In this document: positions 1 to 7,665 of the stretch, one piece after another
How the letters are laid out: each line of letters begins with the position of its first letter
Position numbering within the stretch: position 1 is the stretch's first letter
Assembly (NCBI GenBank): GCA_946623825.1
Contig: CAMORN010000004.1
Location: forward strand, 1-47,832
Direction: 5' to 3'
Length of the DNA stretch: 47,832 nucleotides
DNA from: an uncultured Alphaproteobacteria bacterium
GTDB taxonomy: Bacteria; Pseudomonadota; Alphaproteobacteria; Rs-D84
Translations under genes and position numbers: made by a program
Notes under the pieces: model-generated
The model's database searches: none
The model's input: the letters and a program-made list of their open reading frames with translations, nothing else
What the model was told of the DNA's origin: nothing

Positions 1-396
1 GGTATGGCTTCTGGCTATGGTAAAACATCTGGTCGTGGTAACAAAGGTCAAAAATCACGTTCTGGATCACGCAAACAGGCTACATTCCAAGGTGGACAAA
101 TGCCAATTTTGCGTCGTTTCCCAAAATTTGGTTTCAACAATCCATTTGCTAAAGAATATGCAACAATCAATTTATGCGATATTGAAAAATTCATTGCTGC
201 TGGCAAAATTGATGCGAAGAAAGAAATCACATTGGATTCTTTGTTTGAAGCAAAAATTTTGAATCGCAAAATGGATGGATTGAAAGTCTTGGGCAAAGGC
301 GAAATTAAATCTGCTGTTAAAATTATTGCTGATAAATGGTCAAAATCCGCAGAAGCAGCAATTGTTAAAGCAGGTGGTTCAATTCAATCTAAATAA
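1..396 (+). CDS. rplO: 50S ribosomal protein L15, 5'-truncated by window edge
   Basis: The reading frame is open from base 1. Its first residues, GMASGYGKTSGRGNKGQKSR, match the conserved Gly/Lys/Arg-rich part of L15 that normally follows about 20-25 N-terminal residues. The gene therefore starts upstream of the window, and the ATG at base 4 is internal. L15 is a late-assembling protein of the large ribosomal subunit. The C-terminal half (KVLGKGEIKSAVKI, then AEAAIVKAGGSI) is the usual L15 globular domain and the stop is intact. secY follows 62 nt later, the standard spc-operon order. Confidence 0.95.
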   Translation, partial: GMASGYGKTSGRGNKGQKSRSGSRKQATFQGGQMPILRRFPKFGFNNPFAKEYATINLCDIEKFIAAGKIDAKKEITLDSLFEAKILNRKMDGLKVLGKGEIKSAVKIIADKWSKSAEAAIVKAGGSIQSK

Positions 397-408
397 TCAA
401 ATTAAACA

Positions 409-438
409 ATACACCCACGGTTTATCCGTTGGGTGTAT
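409..438. other. Hairpin in the rplO-secY gap
   Basis: An inverted repeat pairs ATACACCCACGG (409-420) with CCGTTGGGTGTAT (426-438), leaving one bulged base and a 5-nt loop. No T-run follows on the plus strand, so it does not look like a standard terminator. It could stabilise or process the rplO end of the operon mRNA. Function is not shown. Confidence 0.5.
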
Positions 439-458
439 AAAATAAAAGATTAAAACGC

Positions 459-1772
459 ATGAAATTTTTGAGAAATATTTTTAGCAATTTAACAGATTTA
501 CAAAAACGTATCTTGTTCACATTGGGTGCGTTGATTGTTTATCGTGTTGGTTCTTTTATTCCATTACCTGGTGTTAATGCAACTGCTGTATTGCATTTGT
601 TTAATGGCGATAATGGTATGATGGGAATGTTTGATATGTTTTCGGGTGGTTCTTTGTCCCGTATGTCAGTATTAGCTTTGAATATTTTCCCATATATTTC
701 AGCATCAATCGTTATACAGTTATTAACTGCGACAAGCAAATCTTTGACAGATTTAAGAAAAGAGGGCGAATCTGGCCGTATAAAAATCAACCAATACACA
801 CGTTATTTAGCGGTTGTTTTGGCGATTGTTCAGGGTTGGGCTGTTGTTCGTGGTCTTGAATCTATGGCACCAGTTAACGGATTGTCTGCTGTTGCTAACC
901 CTGGGTTTGCGTTCGAATTATCTGCAATTGTTGCGCTGGTTGGTGGTACCGTGTTTATCATGTGGTTGGCTGAACAAGTAACTGCACGCGGTATAGGTCA
1001 GGGTGCATCTTTATTGATTTTTGCAGGTATTATCGCAGAAGTACCAAGTGGTATCGCTAAATTATTATCATTGGCACGCGTTGGTCAAATGTCCCCAGCA
1101 ATGATTGCTTTGGTATTGGGTTTTGTAATCGGTATCGTTGCATTGATTGCGTTCATGGAACAGGCACAACGTCGTATCCAAATCTTGTACCCACGTCAGG
1201 CGATGGCAAATGGTGTTATGAATACCAGTGCATCTTATTTACCAATCAAGGTTAATATGTCTGGTGTTATGGGACCTGTGTTTGCTGCATCTATTATGAT
1301 GTTGCCTGCATTTATACAAAGATTTGTACAAAGTGATAATTTGACTGTGCAATATGTATTGGGATTCTTTACATATGGAACATGGTCATATATGATATTG
1401 TACACAGTATTGATTGCGTTTTTTGCTTATTTCCAAACTGCGGTTGTATTCAATTCAGAAGAAACAAGTACAAACTTGAAAAATATGGGCGGTTATATCC
1501 CTGGGGTTCGTCCGGGCGAACAAACCATGAAATATTTAGATGGTGTTGTATCCAGAACAACTGCAATTGGTGTTGTTTATTTGATAGTAGTTTGTGTTTT
1601 GCCAATTATATTAAATACACATGGTGGAATGCCATTGATGATTGGTGGAACCAGTGTTTTAATCGTTGCTGGTGTTGTATTAGATACAATGAACCAAGTA
1701 AAATCTTATTTGGTTGAAAAACAATACAGTGGCGCTGTAAAAACACAAAAGAAAGGTCGTTTCCGCAACTAA
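459..1772 (+). CDS. secY: Protein translocase subunit SecY
   Basis: At 437 aa this is the normal length for SecY, the channel of the inner-membrane Sec translocon. The N-terminus (TDLQKRILFTLGALIVYRVG) is the cytoplasmic lead into TM1, followed by the conserved FIPLPGVN. The plug region (MFDMFSGGSLSRMSVLALNI) and ten hydrophobic segments can be followed through the protein. The C-terminal IPGVRPGEQT loop is the conserved cytosolic loop that contacts SecA and the ribosome. No strong Shine-Dalgarno precedes the ATG, so coupling to rplO is possible. The many large secreted proteins in this window depend on this channel. In most alphaproteobacteria adk follows secY; here it does not. Confidence 0.97.
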   Translation: MKFLRNIFSNLTDLQKRILFTLGALIVYRVGSFIPLPGVNATAVLHLFNGDNGMMGMFDMFSGGSLSRMSVLALNIFPYISASIVIQLLTATSKSLTDLRKEGESGRIKINQYTRYLAVVLAIVQGWAVVRGLESMAPVNGLSAVANPGFAFELSAIVALVGGTVFIMWLAEQVTARGIGQGASLLIFAGIIAEVPSGIAKLLSLARVGQMSPAMIALVLGFVIGIVALIAFMEQAQRRIQILYPRQAMANGVMNTSASYLPIKVNMSGVMGPVFAASIMMLPAFIQRFVQSDNLTVQYVLGFFTYGTWSYMILYTVLIAFFAYFQTAVVFNSEETSTNLKNMGGYIPGVRPGEQTMKYLDGVVSRTTAIGVVYLIVVCVLPIILNTHGGMPLMIGGTSVLIVAGVVLDTMNQVKSYLVEKQYSGAVKTQKKGRFRN

Positions 1773-1795
1773 ACGGAAATCGGGTTAAACAAGAT

Positions 1796-1823
1796 TTGAT
1801 TTTTTGTTTGTCGGGTATATAAT
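1796..1823 (+). promoter_or_regulatory. Predicted promoter for rpsM
   Basis: TTGATT (1796-1801), a 16-nt spacer and TATAAT (1818-1823) lie in the 159-nt gap between secY and rpsM. That gap is where adk would normally be. The rpsM-rpsK unit may thus have its own start. Confidence 0.55.
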
Positions 1824-1931
1824 AGATGGCGAATAAAAAATCAGAGTGCATTTGAAAAACGTGTGGATTTCATATGCGCGATAAACGGATGGCGACATCC
1901 AAATAAAATAACAAAAAAAGGAAAATAAAAG

Positions 1932-2309
1932 ATGGCACGTATAGCAGGTGTTAACATTCCTATGGAAAAACGCATTGAAATTGCGTTGCAATACATTCAT
2001 GGTATTGGTCCGGCTAAATCAGCACAGATTTGTTCTGCATTGAAATTGAAAGACGGTCTGCGTGCAAAAGATTTAACAGACGAGGATGTTATCAAAATTT
2101 CAAATTACATTGAACAAAATTTCAAAGTAGAAGGTGATGTTCGTCGCGAAGTTGCAATGAATATTAAACGTTTGCAAGATTTGAAAACATATCGCGGAAT
2201 TCGTCACCGTAATCGTTTACCAGTTCGTGGTCAACGCACACAAACTAACGCTCGTACTCGCAAGGGTAAACGCGTTGTTGTTGCAGGTTCTGCGACCAAG
2301 GGTAAATAA
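1932..2309 (+). CDS. rpsM: 30S ribosomal protein S13
   Basis: This 125-aa protein starts [20 protein letters not shown], the canonical S13 N-terminus, followed by the helix-hairpin-helix [13 protein letters not shown]. It ends in the basic [15 protein letters not shown] tail that reaches towards the decoding site. S13 lies in the small-subunit head and contacts the large subunit and P-site tRNA. An AAAAGGAAAATAAAAG stretch just before the ATG supplies the ribosome-binding site. rpsK follows 63 nt downstream. Confidence 0.97.
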   Translation: MARIAGVNIPMEKRIEIALQYIHGIGPAKSAQICSALKLKDGLRAKDLTDEDVIKISNYIEQNFKVEGDVRREVAMNIKRLQDLKTYRGIRHRNRLPVRGQRTQTNARTRKGKRVVVAGSATKGK

Positions 2310-2372
2310 AGTTTAATTGGGTAGAGATTAACACGATAGTTAATTGAAGACATCTAAATAAGGAAAACACAA

Positions 2373-2756
2373 ATGGCAGTTACAAAATCAAAAAAGAAAG
2401 TAGTTAAAAAAGTATCACATGGGATTGCTCATGTTGTTGCTACAAACAATAATACACGTATTACAATCACAGACCAAAGCGGTGCAGTATTAACATGGGC
2501 AACCGCAGGTGCTAATAATTTCAAAGGTGCAAAAAAATCAACACCATACGCAGCAACAGTTGTTGCAGATGCAGTTGGCAAAAAAGTTGCTGAAATGGGT
2601 ATGAAAACAGTTGATGTTTTGATGCGCGGTATTGGTCAGGGTCGTGAATCTGCTGTTCGTGGATTAGCAAACGCAGGATTGATAGTTCAATCTATTACAG
2701 ACACGACACGTATTCCACACAATGGGTGCCGTCCAAAGAAAGTTCGTCGTGTTTAA
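2373..2756 (+). CDS. rpsK: 30S ribosomal protein S11
   Basis: The 127-aa product has the S11 core: GIAHVVATNNNTRITITDQSG, then WATAGANNFKGAKKSTPYAA, and the C-terminal RIPHNGCRPKKVRRV. S11 forms part of the platform of the small subunit. The start is preceded by AAGGAAAACACAAATG. A strong intrinsic terminator comes directly after the stop. In nearly all bacteria rpsK is followed at once by rpsD or rpoA in the same transcript; here the transcript appears to end. Confidence 0.97.
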   Translation: MAVTKSKKKVVKKVSHGIAHVVATNNNTRITITDQSGAVLTWATAGANNFKGAKKSTPYAATVVADAVGKKVAEMGMKTVDVLMRGIGQGRESAVRGLANAGLIVQSITDTTRIPHNGCRPKKVRRV

Positions 2757-2773
2757 TTGCGAAAAAAATACAA

Positions 2774-2802
2774 AAAACCATCCCGTCGGGGTGGTTTTTT
2801 TT
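2774..2802 (+). terminator. Intrinsic terminator after rpsK
   Basis: A CCATCCC/GGGGTGG stem with a tiny loop is followed by eight T residues. It splits the alpha ribosomal operon between rpsK and rpoA. Confidence 0.85.
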
Positions 2803-2824
2803 ATATGAAAAAATAAAAATATTC

Positions 2825-2853
2825 TTGACCAAAGTTATAAGTTTTTTTACACT
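2825..2853 (+). promoter_or_regulatory. Predicted promoter of the cysteine-rich gene at 2.9 kb
   Basis: TTGACC (2825-2830), a 17-nt spacer and TACACT (2848-2853) would start transcription near 2860. That falls within the upstream TTG codon at 2859 and so supports the later TTG start at 2883. Confidence 0.5.
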
Positions 2854-2882
2854 ATGTTTTGAATAAAAAAGGAAAGGTTATT

Positions 2883-5195
2883 TTGATACTGCAAAAATCA
2901 GCAAGATTTTTGATGATTTTCATATGTGCCATAATGGTTCATGGCAATGTTTTTGGTGTTAATGATTCATCGTGCGTGAATGGCGACAGTCACATAATAG
3001 GACATGGAATGAATACCGATTCTGGTGCAGATAGCCCTACATGTTCGCTGTGTGGGGGTGACAGGTATGCGATATTAAACAATGGGAATTTCACCGATTT
3101 TGATACAGGTTATTATGTGTGTATCAATGATTGTTCTGATCCTACGTATTGTATAAAATCAGAAGGAACAGGAAAAGATTGCGTAAAAATGAATAATGAC
3201 TATGAAAGGGGGGATAATGATGAATGTGTTGTAAAAGATCGATGCGCGTCTTTGTCCCCTTGTACCGCGGGTGGTTGCGGGGTAGATGATAGTACTGGTA
3301 CATGTAAAACATGTGATGGCTATTCTTTGTTTATTCCAGCAGAAGGTTTAAAAGTTGGGCATAATGTTTGTGTAGCAAGTGAAATTGATAATGCGACATG
3401 TGAAAACGGTGTTTGTACTTGCAACGGCGGGTATTTCTCAATAGAGGGGTATAGTAATAGTTTTGTTACACGAGAAACTGAATGTTCACCATGTGCTTTT
3501 TTGGGTATAACACAAAACAATGAATGTAAGGAATGTACAGGTGGAAAGATTCCGAATGCAGCAAAAACTGAATGTGTGTGTCCTGAAGGGATGGTTGACT
3601 CTAATGGTGGATGCGTTTGTCAAACCGGAGTAATCAATTTGGCTGGTGATTCTTGTGTTTCAGAATGTGAGTCAGGTCAAGGTTATGATTCAAATTCTGG
3701 CAAATGTTCTGTGTGTTCTGCTAATAATTATTCACAACCAAGGGCGAATGCGACGGGGGGAAGAGTATGTGTTAGCGGTTGTGATAATGGTTATGGGGCA
3801 GCAGAAGACGGAAATTGTAAAACTTGTTCAGAATTGGGGAAAATCACGGGGCCAAATGGTGGCTGTGTAGACTCTTGTCCTCGGGGAACCAAGGAAGATG
3901 AAAATAATAACTGTAGGCCTTGCAAAGATCTTAACAAGGTTAATCAAAATGGTGGTTGTAAAGAAAAGTGTAATATGGGGTATGTCCCAGATGCTGATGG
4001 TGTATGTGTTACTTGTTATAAAAACGCTCAACCCGACAAAACCAAATATATTGATTACAATGGTGGTGTTTTTGATGAACTTGTTAATGAAGGGTTAAAT
4101 ACGGATGACTGTAAAGAATGTCCGACTAATTTTATATGTAACGGTGCAAAAAAAATTAAATGCCCGTTTGGAACAACCAGAACTGGTAATAGCACCGAAT
4201 GTACAGGTTCTACAGATGATAACAAAGGCTTTGTTTATGCCCCAGGGAATGATTCTGCACAATGGGAAATAAGGACGGAAAATACTTATTTAAGCTTGAA
4301 TGAGGATCAAGTAAAAGATTTTAAATATAAATCTTGTAAGAATTTTGCCGCTGTTGCAACCAAAGGTACAATAGAAAATTTAGCACCTACTTATTACAGC
4401 GATAGAGCGAGATATGAAGATTTCGGAATGCAAGACATTGGCAATATAAATATTGCTGTTTGTGAAAGTTGCGGGGTCGGACATCATGTAGCTTCTAATA
4501 CTTGTTATTGCGGTGATCTTAATTCTAATTACGGGGTGGTAAAAGATAGTTTAGGACTTGGATTTACAGAAACATGTCAGATTTGTCCAAATGATTATGA
4601 AAACCCTTTTGATAATAACCAAGGGGATTATGTTTGCAAACCGTGTTCAGATGGTAAGGCTTTTTATCTTGATACAGATGGAAAGTTTAGTTGTAAAAAA
4701 TGTGTATTTGAGGGGCACGCATCGTATAAAAAAGACAATGAAGATTGGTGTTTGTCATACGATCAATTAACTAGTGCTTTAAACAATACCGACGATAATT
4801 CAGACAGATATTACAGAAAATCGGAAAAAATTGATAATATACCTGTGTATAGTTGGGAATTGTGTCCTGCTGGTTATTGTTGTTATGGTGGAAAATCGAC
4901 ACCTTGTATCAGGGGAACCTTTTCTGGTGAAGGAACTGTATGTGAAGGAAACTCTTTGTCTGGTGTATGTACCGCTTGCACCAACGGTAAAACAACAGCA
5001 AGTACAGGAACCGAATGTAATATTAAAAATAACAATCAATCAACCAACTATGCCAGTGTTTGCAGTAATGAAGTGTGTACCTCAGATGTTGAAGCAACCA
5101 AGTTCTGTATAGATAGAGATAATAAGATATGTTTTGATATTGACAAGATAAAAATGAGTGCTTCTGGGTATTACAACATAAAATATTCAGATTGA
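2883..5195 (+). CDS. Large secreted cysteine-rich repeat protein, unknown function
   Basis: The frame gives 770 aa from a TTG at 2883, which has GGAAAGG five bases upstream. A TTG at 2859 is in frame but lies at the predicted transcription start. The N-terminus (RFLMIFICAIMVHGNVFG) looks like a Sec signal peptide. I count about 70 cysteines, mostly in short repeats of the form CxxC...NGGCxxxC (for example CKTCSELGKITGPNGGC). These resemble EGF-like, furin-like or Giardia VSP-type disulfide modules in spacing only. A CPAGYCCYGG motif near residue 670 recurs as CPAGYICMGG in the minus-strand protein at 21.6-23.9 kb. No membrane anchor or catalytic motif is visible. It is most likely an exported disulfide-rich surface or periplasmic protein. 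Its place between rpsK and rpoA is highly unusual. Confidence 0.8.
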   Translation: MILQKSARFLMIFICAIMVHGNVFGVNDSSCVNGDSHIIGHGMNTDSGADSPTCSLCGGDRYAILNNGNFTDFDTGYYVCINDCSDPTYCIKSEGTGKDCVKMNNDYERGDNDECVVKDRCASLSPCTAGGCGVDDSTGTCKTCDGYSLFIPAEGLKVGHNVCVASEIDNATCENGVCTCNGGYFSIEGYSNSFVTRETECSPCAFLGITQNNECKECTGGKIPNAAKTECVCPEGMVDSNGGCVCQTGVINLAGDSCVSECESGQGYDSNSGKCSVCSANNYSQPRANATGGRVCVSGCDNGYGAAEDGNCKTCSELGKITGPNGGCVDSCPRGTKEDENNNCRPCKDLNKVNQNGGCKEKCNMGYVPDADGVCVTCYKNAQPDKTKYIDYNGGVFDELVNEGLNTDDCKECPTNFICNGAKKIKCPFGTTRTGNSTECTGSTDDNKGFVYAPGNDSAQWEIRTENTYLSLNEDQVKDFKYKSCKNFAAVATKGTIENLAPTYYSDRARYEDFGMQDIGNINIAVCESCGVGHHVASNTCYCGDLNSNYGVVKDSLGLGFTETCQICPNDYENPFDNNQGDYVCKPCSDGKAFYLDTDGKFSCKKCVFEGHASYKKDNEDWCLSYDQLTSALNNTDDNSDRYYRKSEKIDNIPVYSWELCPAGYCCYGGKSTPCIRGTFSGEGTVCEGNSLSGVCTACTNGKTTASTGTECNIKNNNQSTNYASVCSNEVCTSDVEATKFCIDRDNKICFDIDKIKMSASGYYNIKYSD

Positions 5196-5225
5196 TGATT
5201 TTCAAAATAAAAATTGCGATTTTAT

Positions 5226-5254
5226 TTGACTTTACCTGTTTTTTGAATTAGAAT
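5226..5254 (+). promoter_or_regulatory. Predicted promoter for rpoA
   Basis: TTGACT (5226-5231), 17 nt, TAGAAT (5249-5254). Both boxes are near consensus at ideal spacing. rpoA-rplQ can therefore be transcribed independently of rpsM-rpsK, as expected if the inserted gene broke the operon. Confidence 0.75.
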
Positions 5255-5329
5255 TTTCGGGCATACTTGAGAAATTGGGTATGTGCCGTGTGGCGAAAAT
5301 AATAAACTAAGCCTTATGGAGTTTTTAAA

Positions 5330-6358
5330 ATGATTGAAAAAAACTGGATGACTTTGATTAAACCAAAAAAATTAAATATCAAAGTCGATGAACATAATCC
5401 TAATATTGCAACATTGGTCGCTGAACCTTTGGAAAAAGGTTTCGGTTTAACTTTGGGAACCGCTTTGCGTCGTGTGTTGTTGTCTTCATTACAGGGATGT
5501 GCGCCTATCTATGTAAAAATTGAGGGTGCTCAACACGAATTCACTTCTTTGTCTGGTGTTCGTGAAGATGTCACAGATATCCTGTTGAATTTAAAGGGTG
5601 TTTATTTCAAAGCCCTGACAGAAGGTCAACACAAGGCCGAATTAAAAGTCAAAGGTCCTGCTGTTGTGACTGCTGGTATGATTGAAACATCTGGCAATGT
5701 TGAAGTTATGAACAAAGATGCTGAAATCTGCACTTTAGACGAAGGCGCTTCTTTGGATATGGAAATAACTTTGAATTCTGGTCGTGGATATGTACCTGCA
5801 AATATCAATGCTGTAGATTTACCATTGGGAACAATCCCAGTAGATTCAATTTATTCACCAATTTTAAATGTTGCGTCCGCAGTTTCACCAACTCGTGTTG
5901 GACAAAACACAGATTATGATAAATTGGAATTGACTGTTAAAACAAATGGTTCTGTATCACCAGAAGATGCAATCGCTTTTGCAGCACGTATTTTGACAGA
6001 CCAATTGACAGTGTTTATTAATTTTGAAGATCCTGCTTTGTCTTCTGTTGAAGATGATGATGAAAAATCAAAAGACACATTGCCATTTGATCCAAAATTA
6101 TTGAAACGTGTTGATGAACTTGAATTGTCTGTTCGTGCAACAAATTGTTTAAAGAACGACAAAATCAACTGGTTGGGCGAATTGGTTCAAAAGACTGAAA
6201 ATGATATGTTGAAAACACCTAATTTCGGCCGTAAATCTTTGAACGAAATCAAGGCTCAATTGGAAGCAATGGGATTGTCATTAGGTATGGAAGTTCCAGG
6301 TTGGCCACCAGAAAATATTTCTGAATTGGCAAAAAAATACGAAGATCCTTATAAATAA
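5330..6358 (+). CDS. rpoA: RNA polymerase alpha subunit
   Basis: The 342-aa protein has the dimerisation domain ([20 protein letters not shown] at about residues 33-52, then [14 protein letters not shown]). The C-terminal domain ([17 protein letters not shown], then [19 protein letters not shown]) contacts UP elements and activators. The ending [12 protein letters not shown] is typical of alphaproteobacteria. GGAG (5318-5321) sits eight bases before the ATG. Length and both domains are complete. It is transcribed from its own promoter and followed by rplQ across a structured 114-nt gap. Confidence 0.97.
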   Translation: MIEKNWMTLIKPKKLNIKVDEHNPNIATLVAEPLEKGFGLTLGTALRRVLLSSLQGCAPIYVKIEGAQHEFTSLSGVREDVTDILLNLKGVYFKALTEGQHKAELKVKGPAVVTAGMIETSGNVEVMNKDAEICTLDEGASLDMEITLNSGRGYVPANINAVDLPLGTIPVDSIYSPILNVASAVSPTRVGQNTDYDKLELTVKTNGSVSPEDAIAFAARILTDQLTVFINFEDPALSSVEDDDEKSKDTLPFDPKLLKRVDELELSVRATNCLKNDKINWLGELVQKTENDMLKTPNFGRKSLNEIKAQLEAMGLSLGMEVPGWPPENISELAKKYEDPYK

Positions 6359-6376
6359 TAATGGTCTTCATAAATT

Positions 6377-6447
6377 CCATAATACTGGGGAATAAACCTC
6401 AGGTTATGGTGTCTCAAATGAATCCCTGATGTAATTAAATATCAGGG
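6377..6447 (+). promoter_or_regulatory. Two tandem hairpins in the rpoA-rplQ leader
   Basis: The first hairpin (6377-6409) has a two-part stem, CCATAA/TTATGG outside and CTGGGG/CCTCAG inside, with loop AATAAA. The second (6424-6447) pairs CCCTGAT with ATCAGGG. Neither has a T-run. They sit directly before the rplQ ribosome-binding site (AAGGAG at 6461-6466). They may control L17 translation or mRNA processing. That is inference. Confidence 0.5.
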
Positions 6448-6472
6448 CAGAAGCAAACAAAAGGAGTAATCA

Positions 6473-7024
6473 ATGAGACATATGAAAGCAGGTCGTACTT
6501 TCAATCGCGACACAAATGCTCGCAAAGCCATGTTTGTTGGTTTAGCAAAAAATTTGATTGAAAAAGAACAAATTAAAACAACTTTGCCAAAAGCAAAAGA
6601 TTTGCGCAGTGTGGTTGAAAAATTGATTACCCGCGCAAAAGATGATACTGTTGCAAATCGTCGTTTGACTGCATCTGAATTGGGTAACAATTCTGATAAA
6701 ACAGTTAAAAAATTATTTGCTGTATTGGGACCACGTTATGCAAAACGTCCGGGTGGTTATACTCGCGTTTTGAAAGCAGGCTTCCGTTATGGTGATGCGG
6801 CACCAATGGCAATTATTGAATTGGTTGACCGTGACGAAAATGCAAAGAAAGTTGCACCAAAGACTGTTGCTGCTGAAAAAGCAGAACCTGTTGCAAAAGA
6901 AGAAACAAAAACTTCTGCACCAAAAACAGAAAAGAAAGCAACTGCTGAAAAGAAAGTTTCTGCACCAAAGGCTGCAAAAACTACTAAAACAGTAGCTGTA
7001 AAACGTCGTGCAACTGGAAAATAA
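6473..7024 (+). CDS. rplQ: 50S ribosomal protein L17 with long basic C-terminal tail
   Basis: The first ~120 residues are standard L17: [20 protein letters not shown], the [12 protein letters not shown] helix, and [20 protein letters not shown], ending near ELVDRDEN. About 60 more residues follow, made almost only of Lys, Ala, Glu, Thr and Pro (KKVAPKT, EEKTSAPKT-like units, KRRATGK). Such low-complexity tails occur on some alphaproteobacterial L17 proteins; here it takes the length to 183 aa against about 120-140. L17 binds near the exit tunnel of the large subunit. AAGGAG precedes the ATG by six bases. A terminator follows. Confidence 0.96.
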   Translation: MRHMKAGRTFNRDTNARKAMFVGLAKNLIEKEQIKTTLPKAKDLRSVVEKLITRAKDDTVANRRLTASELGNNSDKTVKKLFAVLGPRYAKRPGGYTRVLKAGFRYGDAAPMAIIELVDRDENAKKVAPKTVAAEKAEPVAKEETKTSAPKTEKKATAEKKVSAPKAAKTTKTVAVKRRATGK

Positions 7025-7040
7025 TTTTTCAGTACTATAA

Positions 7041-7071
7041 AAAAATACCACCAATCGGTGGTATTTTTTTT
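7041..7071. terminator. Bidirectional terminator between rplQ and a convergent gene
   Basis: AAATACCACC (7043-7052) pairs with GGTGGTATTT (7057-7066) around an AATC loop. T-runs follow on both strands, so it can end rplQ and the minus-strand gene at 7.1-7.5 kb. Confidence 0.9.
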
Positions 7072-7084
7072 ATTTGATGTTTTT

Positions 7085-7468
7085 TTATTTTGATAATGCG
7101 TTTCGACGCAAAGCAATTTGATATATTAAATCACGTTTGATTGCGCTGGTGGTTGGTCTTTTTGTGTAAGATACCGTACCATTTGGAAATAAATATGCGA
7201 TAGGTTCATATTTTCTGGTGTGGTATTCAACAACCGTCAAAGAATATTTTGTGTGTGTTTTTTTGTTGTAATAGTAATCAGCTAACATTCTGGCTGTTTC
7301 AAATGATGGTAATAATTTAGTCGGTATTTCAGAAGTTGGTCTTGGTATTTTTTGACCATTAATGGATAATATTGTTACCGGCATATAAATATGGTCTGAA
7401 TAACGATCACAAAAAATTTGTGGAAAAGATTTTATATCTATTACATATGTACGTTTTTTTAATTTCAT
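7085..7468 (-). CDS. Small basic hypothetical protein
   Basis: I do not recognise this family. From the ATG at 7468 it gives 127 aa, beginning MKLKKRTYVIDIKSF and rich in Lys, Tyr and Thr. It has no signal peptide or membrane segment; the middle (TILSINGQKIPRPTSEIPTK, then ETARMLADYYYNKK) looks like a small alpha/beta fold. A TTG at 7519 would add 17 residues, but a predicted promoter places transcription initiation near 7513, so the ATG is preferred. An AAAGG about ten bases upstream is a weak ribosome-binding site. Coding status is supported by frame length, its own promoter and a shared terminator. Confidence 0.6.
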   Translation of the reverse strand: MKLKKRTYVIDIKSFPQIFCDRYSDHIYMPVTILSINGQKIPRPTSEIPTKLLPSFETARMLADYYYNKKTHTKYSLTVVEYHTRKYEPIAYLFPNGTVSYTKRPTTSAIKRDLIYQIALRRNALSK

Positions 7469-7519
7469 TTTTTTTATAGCCTTTATTTTTTTGTCTGCTT
7501 TTTTAGGGCAAGCCGACAA

Positions 7520-7548
7520 AAACTAGCACGATAAAAATCGTTTGTCAA
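7520..7548 (-). promoter_or_regulatory. Predicted minus-strand promoter with palindromic spacer
   Basis: On the minus strand TTGACA (7543-7548) is followed by a 17-nt spacer and TAGTTT (7520-7525). The spacer holds the palindrome ACGAT-TTTT-ATCGT (7528-7541), an arrangement typical of a repressor operator. No regulator is identified. Confidence 0.45.
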
Positions 7549-7611
7549 ATATAAGATAAAAAATTTTTTATAAAAAATAGAATTTTTTTCTTTGTTTTTA
7601 TAAAAATGTGC

Positions 7612-7640
7612 TTGTTAATATTTTGCAATTATGATAAAAT
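7612..7640 (+). promoter_or_regulatory. Predicted extended -10 promoter of the 1008-aa protein gene
   Basis: TTGTTA (7612-7617), 17 nt, TAAAAT (7635-7640), preceded by TG at 7632-7633. The downstream leader carries AAGGAG before the ATG at 7666. Confidence 0.7.
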
Positions 7641-7665
7641 AACCACAAAGGTTAAGGAGTAATTT

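Noticed and set aside
2859-2882. TTG at 2859 as the start of the cysteine-rich protein
   Set aside because: Predicted transcription begins at about 2860. The TTG at 2883 has GGAAAGG at good spacing and leads straight into a signal peptide.
2883-5195. Homology of the cysteine-rich protein to Giardia VSP or EGF proteins
   Set aside because: Only CxxC density and NGGC spacing are similar. No calcium-binding EGF consensus or membrane anchor is present.
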